This document shows positions 1-7,830 of a stretch of DNA of 64,000 nucleotides, piece after piece; positions within the stretch are counted from its first letter, which is position 1, and every line of letters starts with the position of its first letter. The position numbers and the translations under genes were made by a program. The stretch comes from Pseudomonas viciae (lineage in GTDB: Bacteria > Pseudomonadota > Gammaproteobacteria > Pseudomonadales > Pseudomonadaceae), in the NCBI RefSeq assembly GCF_004786035.1, contig NZ_CP035088.1, positions 336,001-400,000 on the forward strand, given 5' to 3'. Under the pieces are notes generated by a model. That model had not been told where the DNA came from, did not search any database, and saw nothing but the letters and a program-made list of their open reading frames with translations.

Positions 1-420
1 CTGGCCATCCTGCGCACCACTCAACGCCTTGCCGATCACCTGCTTGGCCTTATCGATGTAGGTATCGATTTGTGGTTTCAACTCGACAATGGCCTTGGCG
101 ACAGCCTCCGGCAACCTCGCCTCGGCGTTCTCGGCAATTACCTTGCGCATCCGTTGAGAATGCTCGTCAAAAGCCTCCAGCACCTCCTTGGCTCCCTGCG
201 CATCCCCCGGCTTCACCAGCAGAGCGGCCAGCACATCGGCACGAATGGCGTCGTGCATCATGTCCGCCTCCATGTGCTTGCGCATGGCCGAAATACTGGT
301 CTCGTTCTGCACCAGGGCCTCGGTCATGGAGTGATACCCCCACAACCCGATACCGCCGAGCAACAGCGCAAAAGAAAGGCTGACCAACCCCGAGCCTATG
401 ACTTTGGTGCGGATCTTCAT
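1..420 (-). CDS. Methyl-accepting chemotaxis protein, N-terminal part (cut by window edge)
   Basis: The reverse strand is open for 140 codons from an ATG at 420 to the window edge, with no stop. The product begins MKIRTKVIGSGLVSLSFALL, a short basic stretch followed by one membrane segment (about residues 8-28). A long, mostly helical, charged region follows (EADMMHDAIRADVLAALLVK, later VELKPQIDTYIDKAKQVI). That layout fits the periplasmic four-helix-bundle sensor of a transmembrane chemoreceptor. HAMP and signalling domains would lie beyond base 1, so the family call rests on the N-terminus only. A GCCGATAG sequence on the reverse strand at 510-517 resembles a FliA -10 box, but I see no convincing -35. 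The ligand cannot be inferred. Another membrane sensor with the same N-terminal layout is possible. Confidence 0.7.
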   Translation of the reverse strand, partial: MKIRTKVIGSGLVSLSFALLLGGIGLWGYHSMTEALVQNETSISAMRKHMEADMMHDAIRADVLAALLVKPGDAQGAKEVLEAFDEHSQRMRKVIAENAEARLPEAVAKAIVELKPQIDTYIDKAKQVIGKALSGAQDGQ

Positions 421-550
421 CGCATATCGCTCCTGGAGCGGGGGGAATTCTGGGCAAGTGTAGTTGAGCGCGAGCGGAGCCTTGGGACAGGTCGTGCGCT
501 TATCTGAAGCTATCGGCGGGGAAAATGATTAGATGAGGGTTCCGCCGCTC

Positions 551-596
551 CCCGTGGCGAGGGTGCCCAGCGCCCGCTGGGCTGCGAAGCAGCCCT
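551..596. repeat. Palindromic intergenic repeat with two overlapping hairpins
   Basis: GCCCAGCG/CGCTGGGC (565-582) and GGGCTGC-GAA-GCAGCCC (579-595) share bases, so only one hairpin can form at a time. It resembles dispersed REP-like elements of fluorescent pseudomonads but belongs to a different class from the main repeat in this window. It lies between the chemoreceptor promoter side and the DUF3077 gene. No T-tract follows, so I do not call it a terminator. Confidence 0.5.
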
Positions 597-684
597 TCTC
601 TAACTTGCACCCTTTCTCGCGGCGCTACTACAGATTAAAGCCCAACGCTGCCCCGCCCAGTGAGCAGCATTGCACCAGCAGCTC

Positions 685-963
685 TTAGGCAGGATTACTC
701 CCCGGCGCCTCCAGCACCTTCACCACATCATCGATGACGGCCTTACTCATATCCTGCAAATAACACGACGCCCAGGCGTACCGATCCGTGCTGCGAATCA
801 TCGCCGCGTCCTCGGCCAAGACCTTGGCGACGTGGAGCAGGTCGGAAGCGTGTGACAGGGCTTCGCTAATGGGGATGCCGCTGTTGACGCGGAATAGCGG
901 GCGGTCGGAGTGGTAGGAGAAGGGGGTTAGGCCTGGGGTTTTGAGGTCTTTGGGATGGGTCAT
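685..963 (-). CDS. DUF3077 family protein
   Basis: This 92-residue cytoplasmic protein starts MTHPKDLKTPGLTPFSYHSD and has a helical core (ISEALSHASDLLHVAKVLAE, then WASCYLQDMSKAVIDDVVKV). The pattern matches the DUF3077 family, small Pseudomonas proteins of unknown function that often occur in several copies. I chose the ATG at 963 because GGAGG lies just upstream and because the stop of a small leader ORF overlaps it (ATGA at 960-963). An in-frame extension to 1065 exists, but it would bypass that ribosome-binding site. No transmembrane segment or signal peptide is visible. The function is unknown. Confidence 0.75.
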   Translation of the reverse strand: MTHPKDLKTPGLTPFSYHSDRPLFRVNSGIPISEALSHASDLLHVAKVLAEDAAMIRSTDRYAWASCYLQDMSKAVIDDVVKVLEAPGSNPA

Positions 964-1046
964 TGCGCACCTCCGTTTGCCAATTGGCGGCGGCTGGTGA
1001 CTAGCAAAGCGATAAAGCGAGACTGCAGCAGATCCATGGCGTGCAT
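960..1046 (-). CDS. Small leader ORF (28 aa) translationally coupled to the DUF3077 gene
   Basis: On the reverse strand an ATG at 1046 is preceded by GGGAG with a 7-base spacer. It opens a 28-codon frame, MHAMDLLQSRFIALLVTSRR then QLANGGAQ. The TGA at 960-962 overlaps the ATG of the DUF3077 gene (ATGA), the usual geometry for translational coupling. The GGAGG of the downstream gene lies inside the small frame (the Gly-Gly codons). A second in-frame ATG at 1037 is possible. A 9-base inverted repeat lies just upstream at 1071-1108. Existence of the peptide is inferred from these signals. It could be a regulatory uORF rather than a functional peptide. Confidence 0.5.
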   Translation of the reverse strand: MHAMDLLQSRFIALLVTSRRQLANGGAQ

Positions 1047-1070
1047 CGATAAACTCCCATATCAAATGAG

Positions 1071-1108
1071 AGCTGCCACGTTCGTTCTCAGGCGAATGGG
1101 TGGCAGCT
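1071..1108. repeat. Inverted repeat in the leader of the DUF3077 unit
   Basis: AGCTGCCAC at 1071-1079 is the exact reverse complement of GTGGCAGCT at 1100-1108, separated by 20 bases. It would lie in the 5' untranslated region of the leader ORF/DUF3077 transcript, about 25 bases before the leader ribosome-binding site. It could be an mRNA hairpin or an operator. Confidence 0.4.
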
Positions 1109-1485
1109 GTGCGCAGGCTGAGAAACCGGAGATACAGGAACCCGGCAGACCCGAAGGTCTCCCACGCACAGCCGCCATTACACTGAATGCGGACATTAAA
1201 AAACGCCGCAAAACGTGGTTCGGGCGCTGTAGCGCCTGCATCTTACTCGGGTTCTCAGGCCCGGTCGCTGAATTGGCAGCGACAGTTGGAGGGTATCGGT
1301 CGATCGAATAGGGGGCAATCGTGGCGCGATGCTGGCGGGGTTAGAAATTGTGTGTCCGGGATTAACGCATCTGTGATCACCGGTACGAGGTCGGGTCGGA
1401 TAGCGCGAGCTTGCAGCTGTGTGGCGGAGTGCTAGCTTTATGACATTGCCGCATCCGAGCCAACACCATCCAAGGAAAGCTCGTA
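1109..1485. other. Intergenic region, 377 bases, no gene recognised
   Basis: I see no coding frame with plausible codon use. The only structure I note is a short hairpin, GTCGCTG/CAGCGAC at 1264-1283, with no T-tract. The promoter of the downstream BRCT gene must lie near the right end, but I see no clear -35/-10 pair. Confidence 0.4.
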
Positions 1486-2127
1486 ATGGATCTACACAAC
1501 GAATTCGAAAACAGTAAATTCTTCCACCGTGCCCGCATCGATCGACGCGCTGCTGACGCATTGGTCGGGCTAGCGGCAGGCATTGCGGCAGATGGCGTGG
1601 TGAATACCACCGAAGCGGTTTTCCTGAAGCAATGGTTGGAAAGCAATCTGGCGCACCTGAACGATCCGGTGATCAACCTGCTGTATTCGCGTTTGGCGTG
1701 CATGCTTCAGGACGATGTCTTGGACCAGGATGAGTCTCTTGAGCTGCTTAATATCCTGCATGGCTTTTCTGGAATGGACATCGAGAGACCAAAGGTCGGC
1801 GGTGCTGTTGCCGTTGCGCCTACGGATCTTCCATTCAACTTGCCGGCCCCTGATTTGGTGTGGGATGGCCGGATGTTTGTGTTTACAGGTGTCATGGCCT
1901 TTGGGCCGCGCAAAGATTGTCAGGCGCTGGTCGAGGAGCGGGGTGGTTTGATTGGGGGCGGTGTGAGTAAGAAGGTGCATTACTTGGTGGTCGGCAGCGT
2001 GGGCAATGAGCAGTGGCGCCACAGTGCCTATGGAACGAAGATCATGAAGGCGGTAGAGCTGCGGGAGGCGGGGGCTTCGATTGCCATTGTGGGTGAGGAC
2101 CATTGGCAAAAGATGCTGTTTGGTTGA
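1486..2127 (+). CDS. TerB-like/BRCT domain protein
   Basis: The 213-residue product has two parts. Residues 20-95 are helical (LVGLAAGIAADGVVNTTEAV) and resemble TerB-type domains in the 'AADG' plus acidic helix pattern. Residues about 122-213 form a BRCT module: WDGRMFVFTGVMAFG, then ERGGLIGGGVSKKVHYLVVG, then KAVELREAGASIAIVGEDHW. This is the pattern of the BRCT domain at the end of bacterial DNA ligase and of BRCT domains attached to exonucleases. No ligase, helicase or nuclease domain is present. AAGGAAA precedes the ATG. BRCT domains bind phosphate groups or DNA ends, so a role in DNA repair is plausible but not shown by the sequence. It stands alone, convergent with tRNA-Thr. Confidence 0.8.
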   Translation: MDLHNEFENSKFFHRARIDRRAADALVGLAAGIAADGVVNTTEAVFLKQWLESNLAHLNDPVINLLYSRLACMLQDDVLDQDESLELLNILHGFSGMDIERPKVGGAVAVAPTDLPFNLPAPDLVWDGRMFVFTGVMAFGPRKDCQALVEERGGLIGGGVSKKVHYLVVGSVGNEQWRHSAYGTKIMKAVELREAGASIAIVGEDHWQKMLFG

Positions 2128-2251
2128 GGTTGCTTCGTTCGTTGTGTTCCAAGCAGCCCTTTGTCTTGGCTGGTAGATTGTCGGTGGGTTTTACGGCCTC
2201 ATTGCGAGCAGGTTTTAGCGTGTGGATGAAAAGTGGATGCTCCAGAAACAA

Positions 2252-2281
2252 CGAAGCCCTCGCATCTCTGCGAGGGCTTCG
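2252..2281 (-). terminator. Rho-independent terminator of tRNA-Thr, probably bidirectional
   Basis: CGAAGCCCTCGC and GCGAGGGCTTCG form a strong stem around the loop ATCTCT. On the reverse strand it lies directly after the tRNA, and on the forward strand it is followed by TTTTG, so it may also serve the BRCT gene. Confidence 0.75.
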
Positions 2282-2288
2282 TTTTGTA

Positions 2289-2364
<76 letters not shown>

Positions 2365-2376
2365 GTGTGGGCGACG

Positions 2377-2404
2377 ATTATAGCGATTGGGTGCGTTCTG
2401 TAAA
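2377..2404 (-). promoter_or_regulatory. Sigma-70 promoter of tRNA-Thr
   Basis: On the reverse strand TTTACA (2404-2399) and TATAAT (2382-2377) are separated by 16 bases. A GC-rich discriminator follows, as is common for stable RNA genes. The tRNA begins 12 bases downstream of the -10 box. Confidence 0.7.
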
Positions 2405-2792
2405 CCCCTGAATTCTGACTATTTTTGCATGGGGTTCGACGCGTTGCAGGGGGGCGGTGATATTCAAGGGGCGTCGGCGGGTGAAGCTTCTGCCGCCCAG
2501 TACCGAGGGTGTTTGTACGACACGGCTGTTTTGGGCGTAACTACTGGCCTCGGGCCGTACGAAATTCGTCGGTTATGTCGTTTCGCTCAGACGCTTATGC
2601 ACAATGGGAAGGACGAAGCGACCGGCACCTTGCGATTTTGTGACAGCTTTCTCGTTTGCTCGCAAATGCCTGTTTTCATGGTTTTTTATCCATGTGAACA
2701 AAAAATGACCAGTCTTGAATCGGTCAGGAAATCGCGGGTTTCTTGGATCCAGGCAGATTCCATCAACAGAGTTATCCACAGGCTGTTTCGCC
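2405..2792. other. Intergenic region, 388 bases, no gene recognised
   Basis: The stretch lies between the tRNA-Thr promoter and the stop of the methyltransferase gene. It is locally AT-richer (around 2650-2720) than its surroundings. Forward-strand frames here start and stop without plausible codon use. I see no terminator hairpin or RNA gene. Confidence 0.4.
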
Positions 2793-4025
2793 TCAGTAAC
2801 GCTCTGCCAGCAATATCAGATTTCGTGGCGTCAGAGGCATTTCGCAGAAGGTGCCCAGGCGAACGTCGTAGCCTTTTTGGGTGAGGAAAAGTGCCCGGTC
2901 CAGTACCAGCCAAAGCTCCAACGGCCGTCGGAAAAGCCCTCGCACCAATTCCAGATTGCGCACCTCGGCCAGGCGTTGATAACCCGCCGTTTCCAATCCG
3001 GCCCAATCCGGGGAGCCGACTGTGGATAAATCTTTCAGGGCTGCCAGATCGATGCAGTACTGGGCGAAGGATTTTTCCAGCCAGGCACTGGGTAACGAGG
3101 GGGTTGGCAGGTAATCCTCGCACCCGCGGATTTGCCGTTGCAGCAGGTCGAAGCCCAGGCGCCAGGCCATGGACTGGTCCCGTTGCCGTCGGACGCGTGC
3201 GCCAGCGGTGACGGTTTCGCTCATCGGCAGGCCCAGATCCTCGAGCGACAGGTGTAGGGCCGAGCCAAAGGCTGCGTCGGACAGCGGTTGATAATGCTCA
3301 GTGCTGATGCGGTTGTAGCAGCACGGTGCGATAGCCAGTTGTCCACAGCCGGTGGCGCTTGCCAGGTGCATCAATCGCACATGCAAGTCGCCGCAGGCAT
3401 GCAGCGCCACTGGCGTGTGTGCGGGGCGGATCGCCTGGGCTGCGTCTGCCGCCAACACGTCTTGGCGCAGGTGTGTGGCGGGCAAGTAATGGCGTTGGCT
3501 CAGTTGCTGGCCGCTGGCGACCAGGGCCGGGTTGTATTCCAGGCAGGTCAGTTGTTGTTCGCCGTGCACCAGGCGTCGGCCGAGGTGGCCTTTACCGGCG
3601 CACCAGTCGAGCCAATGAGTCGGTTCTGTGGCGAAGTTCAGGCGGCTGGCGAAGGCTTCGATCTGCTGCCACTTGCGGCCGGGCACGTCGACGTTGAGGC
3701 GGTGGGCCGGCGGTTCGAGCATTCGGGTCGGTAATTCCGCGACAGCACTCAATGCGCGGGAAAGCGCTGCCAGCTCTGGAAATGGTGCTGGCGCATTCTC
3801 GATCAACCACGGCTGATGATGGTCGTTTTCCGCCTCATCCAATGAACGCTGGCGTAGCCATTGGGCCAGTTCCGGGTGGGACTTTTCCCAGGGCAGCTGC
3901 AGATGGGTGAACGGACGCGGTTTCCACAGGGCCTGGTGCTCCGTGAGAAAAGCGTCCAACGCGGTGAAACGAGCGAGCAGCGCCTCGCCCGTCAACACGC
4001 CGCTGTCAGCGCCCTTGGCAGGCAT
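2793..4025 (-). CDS. SAM-dependent methyltransferase, METTL25/RRNAD1-like
   Basis: The 410-residue soluble protein has a Rossmann methyltransferase core. The SAM-binding glycine motif is WLDWCAGKGHLGRR (about 138-151), an acidic strand end follows at CLEYN (161-165), and LHACGDLH (208-215) and APCCYN (233-238) come later. The HACGDL and PCCY signatures are typical of the Methyltransf_32 family, whose substrates in bacteria are not established. The N-terminal 130 residues and C-terminal 170 residues lack motifs I recognise. Its start lies 20 bases inside the end of the upstream ABC permease gene, so it is probably the last gene of that transporter operon. A link to amino acid uptake is not implied by the sequence. 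Confidence 0.8.
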   Translation of the reverse strand: MPAKGADSGVLTGEALLARFTALDAFLTEHQALWKPRPFTHLQLPWEKSHPELAQWLRQRSLDEAENDHHQPWLIENAPAPFPELAALSRALSAVAELPTRMLEPPAHRLNVDVPGRKWQQIEAFASRLNFATEPTHWLDWCAGKGHLGRRLVHGEQQLTCLEYNPALVASGQQLSQRHYLPATHLRQDVLAADAAQAIRPAHTPVALHACGDLHVRLMHLASATGCGQLAIAPCCYNRISTEHYQPLSDAAFGSALHLSLEDLGLPMSETVTAGARVRRQRDQSMAWRLGFDLLQRQIRGCEDYLPTPSLPSAWLEKSFAQYCIDLAALKDLSTVGSPDWAGLETAGYQRLAEVRNLELVRGLFRRPLELWLVLDRALFLTQKGYDVRLGTFCEMPLTPRNLILLAERY

Positions 4026-4695
4026 CGACGCGCAACCAGCGCTCCAGTTGCTTGAAGCCTTGCACCAGCAGGACCGACATCAACAGGTAGAACATGCCGG
4101 CCGCGAAGAAGATCTCCACCGGCAGGTAAGTCCGGGCAATGATGGTGCGGGCCATGCCGGTGAGTTCCAGCAGGGTCACGGTGCTCGCCAGGGCGCTGGC
4201 CTTGAGCATCAGGATCACTTCGTTGCTGTAGGCCGGCAGGCCGATACGCGCGGCACGGGGCAGCATGATGTAGAACAGCGCCTTGGGCCGCGACATGCCC
4301 AGGGCCCGCGCGGCTTCGATCTCGCCCTTTGGGATGGCCTGGATCGCGCCACGCAGGATTTCGGCGATGTAGGCGGCGGTGTGCAGGGTCATGGTGACCG
4401 TGGCGCACCAGAACGGGTCCCGCAGGTAGGGCCACAATGCGCTGCTGCGTACGGCATCGAATTGCGCCAGGCCGTAGTAGACCAGGAACAGCTGAACCAA
4501 TAACGGCGTACCGCGGAAAAAGAAGATGTAGGCGTAGGGCAAAGCCCGCACGTACCACAGGCGTGAAGAACGGGCGATGCCCAGTGGAATCGCCAGCAGC
4601 AGCCCGGCGATCACGGCGATGGCCACCAGCTCCAGGGTCAGTGTGGCGCCCTGGGCCAGCTTCGGCAGCCACTTGATGATGACTTCCCAGTTCAT
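4006..4695 (-). CDS. Polar amino acid ABC transporter permease (HisM-type)
   Basis: This 229-residue inner-membrane protein has about five hydrophobic segments. It carries the permease-ATPase contact loop EAARALGMSRPKALFYIMLP, the EAA motif of polar amino acid transporters. The start MNWEVIIKWL at 4695 has AGGAG upstream and overlaps the stop of the preceding permease gene by 4 bases. A longer frame to 4941 runs inside that gene and is not credible. It would pair with the HisQ-type permease to form the channel of a lysine/arginine/ornithine/histidine-type importer. The exact substrate cannot be read from the sequence. Confidence 0.9.
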   Translation of the reverse strand: MNWEVIIKWLPKLAQGATLTLELVAIAVIAGLLLAIPLGIARSSRLWYVRALPYAYIFFFRGTPLLVQLFLVYYGLAQFDAVRSSALWPYLRDPFWCATVTMTLHTAAYIAEILRGAIQAIPKGEIEAARALGMSRPKALFYIMLPRAARIGLPAYSNEVILMLKASALASTVTLLELTGMARTIIARTYLPVEIFFAAGMFYLLMSVLLVQGFKQLERWLRVDACQGR

Positions 4696-5387
4696 TGGGT
4701 GCTCCTGGTAAATCCACGGGCGGCGCGTCGTTCCAGCAGGTGCATGCCGATCATGGCGAGCACTGTCAGGCCCAGGTACATGAGCGCTGCCACCATATAG
4801 AAGGTGAACGGTTGCTTGGACACGGTCACGCCGATTTCCGCATGGCGCATGATTTCTTCCAGGCCGATCACCGAGACCAGCGCGGTGTCCTTCATCAGGA
4901 TCATGAACAGGTTGCCCAGGCCGGGCAGGGCGATGCGCCACATTTGCGGCAGGATCAGCCGGGTGAAGATCCGCGACTTCGATAGGCCCAAGGCCACGCC
5001 GGCTTCACGATGGCCCTTGGGGATCGCCAGGATCGCGCCGCGAAACACTTCGGTGGCGTAGGCGCCAAAGCACAGGCCCAGGGCGATGACGCCGGCAGCG
5101 AAAGCGTTCAGGGTGAGGTCGGGGTTGCCGAAGTACTCGCCCAAGGCACTCATCAGGTTGACGGTGCCGAAGTAGATCAGCAGTACCCAGAGCAATTCCG
5201 GGACGCCGCGCACCAGCGTCGAATAAGTCCCGCCAAGCCATTGCAGCGGCTTGTACGGGGAGGTCTTGGCCAAGGCGCCGAGCAGGCCGAGCAGCAGCCC
5301 CAGGCACAGGGCCGAGAGCGCCAGTTTGACGGTCATCAGCGCGCCGGCGGCGAGTGCCGGGCCGAATCCGTAGAGATCGATCATCAT
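4692..5387 (-). CDS. Polar amino acid ABC transporter permease (HisQ-type)
   Basis: The 231-residue polytopic protein starts MMIDLYGFGPALAAGALMTV and carries the EAA loop REAGVALGLSKSRIFTRLIL. The motif RGVPELLWVLLIYFG is typical of HisQ/ArtQ permeases. Initiation at the second Met (5384) is equally possible. It overlaps the next permease by 4 bases and lies 78 bases after the binding-protein gene, with a strong hairpin in the gap. It forms the inner-membrane channel with the second permease. Confidence 0.9.
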   Translation of the reverse strand: MMIDLYGFGPALAAGALMTVKLALSALCLGLLLGLLGALAKTSPYKPLQWLGGTYSTLVRGVPELLWVLLIYFGTVNLMSALGEYFGNPDLTLNAFAAGVIALGLCFGAYATEVFRGAILAIPKGHREAGVALGLSKSRIFTRLILPQMWRIALPGLGNLFMILMKDTALVSVIGLEEIMRHAEIGVTVSKQPFTFYMVAALMYLGLTVLAMIGMHLLERRAARGFTRSTQ

Positions 5388-5424
5388 GGGTGTGTGTTCA
5401 TATCGCGGCAGGCTTTGCTAAGGA

Positions 5425-5450
5425 CCGGTGCTGCGGGGAAGCAGCACCGG
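5425..5450 (-). other. Intercistronic hairpin between binding-protein and permease genes
   Basis: CCGGTGCTGC (5425-5434) and GCAGCACCGG (5441-5450) form a perfect 10-bp stem with a 6-base loop and no T-tract. In transporter operons such hairpins usually protect the 3' end of the highly expressed binding-protein message. That role here is inferred. Confidence 0.5.
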
Positions 5451-5465
5451 CCAGGCACGTCAGCA

Positions 5466-6215
5466 TCAGTAGATGCTGAACGGGAAGTACTTGTCGTTGA
5501 TCTTTTTATAGGTGCCGTCGGCGACGATTTCTTTCAGTGCGGCGTTCAGCTTTTCGCGCAGCGGGTCACCCTTGCGTACAGCAATGCCGATCTTGTCGCT
5601 TTCCACCAGTGGGTCGCCCTTGAATTCGTAAGCTCGGCCGGCATCGGTTTTCAGCCAGTCGTAGTTCGCGTACTTATCCGCCAGGATCGCGTCGACGCGG
5701 CCGGAGGTCAGGTCCAGGTAGGCGTTTTCCTGGGTGTCGTAGAGCTTGGTGGTGACGCCCTCATAATTGTCTTCAAGGTAAGTGCCGGCCAAGGTGGAGC
5801 GTTGTGCACCGATGATCTTGCCTTGGAGCGAGTCTTTGTCGGTTTTGAATTCGACGTTTTTCGGCGCGATGAATTGCAGTTTGTTGGAGTAGTACGGGTC
5901 GGTGAAATCCACAGCCTGCTTGCGCTCTTCGATGATCGACAGCGACGAAATCAGGAAGTCGAACTTCTTGGCGAGCAGGGCCGGGATGATGCCGTCCCAG
6001 TTGGAGGTGACCACTTCGCATTCGACTTTCATCTTGGCGCACAGGGCATCGCCAATGTCTTTGTCAAAACCCACGACCTGGCCGCTGGCGTCTTTATTGT
6101 TGAACGGCGGGTAGGCCGCTTCGATGCCCATCTTCAGTTTGTCGGCCGCCATGGCGTTGGCCGAGAACACCAGGCTGGCGGCTGCCGCCAGGAGGAGTTT
6201 CTTGTAGATCTGCAT
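5466..6215 (-). CDS. Amino acid ABC transporter periplasmic binding protein
   Basis: The 249-residue protein begins with a signal peptide (MQIYKKLLLAAAASLVFSAN, cleavage likely after AMA). The SBP_bac_3 fold follows: KMGIEAAYPPFNNKD, then GFDKDIGDALC, then WDGIIPALLAKKFDFLISSL. These features match the lysine/arginine/ornithine and histidine binding proteins (ArgT/HisJ/AotJ group). The start at 6215 is chosen because the signal peptide begins there and the upstream extension is not hydrophobic. It sits between the ATPase gene and the two permease genes. Basic amino acids are the likely ligands. Confidence 0.9.
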   Translation of the reverse strand: MQIYKKLLLAAAASLVFSANAMAADKLKMGIEAAYPPFNNKDASGQVVGFDKDIGDALCAKMKVECEVVTSNWDGIIPALLAKKFDFLISSLSIIEERKQAVDFTDPYYSNKLQFIAPKNVEFKTDKDSLQGKIIGAQRSTLAGTYLEDNYEGVTTKLYDTQENAYLDLTSGRVDAILADKYANYDWLKTDAGRAYEFKGDPLVESDKIGIAVRKGDPLREKLNAALKEIVADGTYKKINDKYFPFSIY

Positions 6216-6228
6216 GGGTACTGCTCCG

Positions 6229-7002
6229 TTAGCGGTTGCTAGACATGAATTGTTTGCAGCGCGCCGAAAGCGGGTTCTCAAAGACCTGCTGTGGCGATCC
6301 TTGCTCCTCGACCAGCCCCTGGTGGAGGAACACCACTTCGCTGGAAACCTGGCGGGCGAAACCCATTTCGTGGGTCACCAGCAGCATGGTGCGACCTTCT
6401 TCGGCCAAGGCGCGGATCACACTAAGTACTTCCTGGACCATTTCCGGGTCAAGAGCGGAGGTGGGCTCGTCGAACAGAATCACCTTGGGCTTCATCGCCA
6501 AGGTGCGGGCAATGGCGGCGCGCTGTTGCTGGCCGCCGGACAGCTCGGCGGGGTAGGCGTGACGCTTGTCGGCGATGCCGACCTTGGCCAGCAGGGCTTC
6601 GGCCACTTCGACGGCTTCGGCCTTGCTCTGGCCAAGCACGCGGCGCGGTGCTTCGATGATGTTGTCGAGCACGCTCATGTGCGGCCAGAGGTTAAAGTTT
6701 TGAAACACAAAACCGATCTCGCTGCGCAGGCGGTTGATCTGTTTGCCGTCGGCGGCCACCAGCTCACCGTTTTTTGCCGCCTTTAACTTGAGTTCTTCGC
6801 CGGCCACCAGAATCTGCCCCTGGTTGGGGTTTTCCAGCAGGTTGATGCAGCGCAGGAACGTGGACTTGCCGGACCCAGAGGAACCCAGGATCGAGATCAC
6901 ATCGCCGTCGCGGGCGGTCAGCGAGACGCCTTTGAGCACCTCCAGCTTTCCATAGCGTTTGTGCAGGTTGCGGATTTCAAGCGCGGGCGTGGCCTGGGCC
7001 AT
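6229..7002 (-). CDS. Amino acid ABC transporter ATP-binding protein (HisP-type)
   Basis: The 257-residue ATPase has Walker A GSSGSGKST, the signature LSGGQQQRAAIARTL, Walker B VILFDEPTSALDP and the switch histidine in LLVTHEMGF. An insert after Walker A (KLKAAKNGELVAADGKQINR) is typical of HisP-like ATPases. It is the first gene of the operon (ATPase, binding protein, two permeases, methyltransferase). I believe the same ATPase-first order occurs in P. aeruginosa near hisF/mutY, which is from memory. The start MAQATPALEIRNL has AGGAC upstream. Confidence 0.93.
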   Translation of the reverse strand: MAQATPALEIRNLHKRYGKLEVLKGVSLTARDGDVISILGSSGSGKSTFLRCINLLENPNQGQILVAGEELKLKAAKNGELVAADGKQINRLRSEIGFVFQNFNLWPHMSVLDNIIEAPRRVLGQSKAEAVEVAEALLAKVGIADKRHAYPAELSGGQQQRAAIARTLAMKPKVILFDEPTSALDPEMVQEVLSVIRALAEEGRTMLLVTHEMGFARQVSSEVVFLHQGLVEEQGSPQQVFENPLSARCKQFMSSNR

Positions 7003-7383
7003 GTGCGGTCCTCATGGTGTGTGCTCCCTTGTTGTTGGCGGCCTTCCAGGGCGAGGCGGCCAAGCTAGCATGCGTCCGAATGGCCGCCAACAGCGCTACG
7101 GGTGGTAAACCGGTGATGCGCGGCAGGTTGTCGCATAGGCGCAGCAGACTGTCGCGCCATCAACAACCTAACGGCCGTGCAAACCCTGTCTGCCGGTGAA
7201 GATCCCGGGGGAGTCGCGTGAAAAAAGGCGCGATGGTGCCAGCTTTGGGCGGGGGTTGGAAGGGTTAATCGGATGAGCGTGCCTATTCCAATCCGCAGTC
7301 GGCCCAACTTCCAATCGATCTAAACCGGAACGCTCCTGAATTCATCAAAAGAGATGGCTTTCCCAGAATCAGGAGTTGCCGCC
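7003..7383. other. Divergent promoter region, 381 bases, nothing else recognised
   Basis: The region lies between the divergent transporter operon and the small secreted-protein gene, so both promoters should be here. I find no consensus -24/-12 pair, convincing operator palindrome or RNA gene. Confidence 0.35.
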
Positions 7384-7821
7384 ATGAAGTCCCTCTACTG
7401 TCTTATCGCCATCGGCGCACTGCTTTTCCCCGTCACGCTCAACGCCACCAACCTCGCCCCAATAGACAGCGCAGGCGTGCAAGTCCAGCCGTCACAACAG
7501 AACGGTATCGCCTACTTGTCCGGCGGTATCGGCGAGGATGAAGCCCGGGCCATCGGGCAGGCCCAGGGCTATAACCTGCACATGACATTTGCGATTGGCG
7601 TGGAAAACAAATACATCCCGGATGTGGATGTCACCGTGCAGAACGCGTCGGGGCAAACTCTGCTGACGCTGGAAGACGCGGGGCCGCTGGTTTACGTGCA
7701 ATTGCCGCCGGGCAAGTACACCGTGGTGGCGACCCGCAACGGTGAGGCGCGCCGCGACACTGCCGAGGTAGGCAGCGGCGCCGCACGCAATCTGGTGTTC
7801 CATTGGAGCGGTGACGAATAA
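7384..7821 (+). CDS. Secreted carboxypeptidase-regulatory-like (beta-sandwich) protein
   Basis: The 145-residue protein begins with a signal peptide (MKSLYCLIAIGALLFPVTLN). The mature part contains an Ig-like beta-sandwich: VDVTVQNASGQTLLTLEDAG followed by GPLVYVQLPPGKYTVVATRN. The 'LPPGKYTV' turn is typical of carboxypeptidase regulatory-like domains. The start at 7384 is preceded by AGGAG, and an in-frame extension upstream lacks a signal peptide. It stands alone, convergent with the next gene 9 bases away. The function is unknown; envelope or periplasmic location is likely. Confidence 0.75.
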   Translation: MKSLYCLIAIGALLFPVTLNATNLAPIDSAGVQVQPSQQNGIAYLSGGIGEDEARAIGQAQGYNLHMTFAIGVENKYIPDVDVTVQNASGQTLLTLEDAGPLVYVQLPPGKYTVVATRNGEARRDTAEVGSGAARNLVFHWSGDE

Positions 7822-7830
7822 CCGAAGGGC

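Noticed and set aside
1264..1283. Hairpin GTCGCTG/CAGCGAC as an RNA gene or terminator
   Set aside because: The stem is short, without T-tract or nearby gene end.
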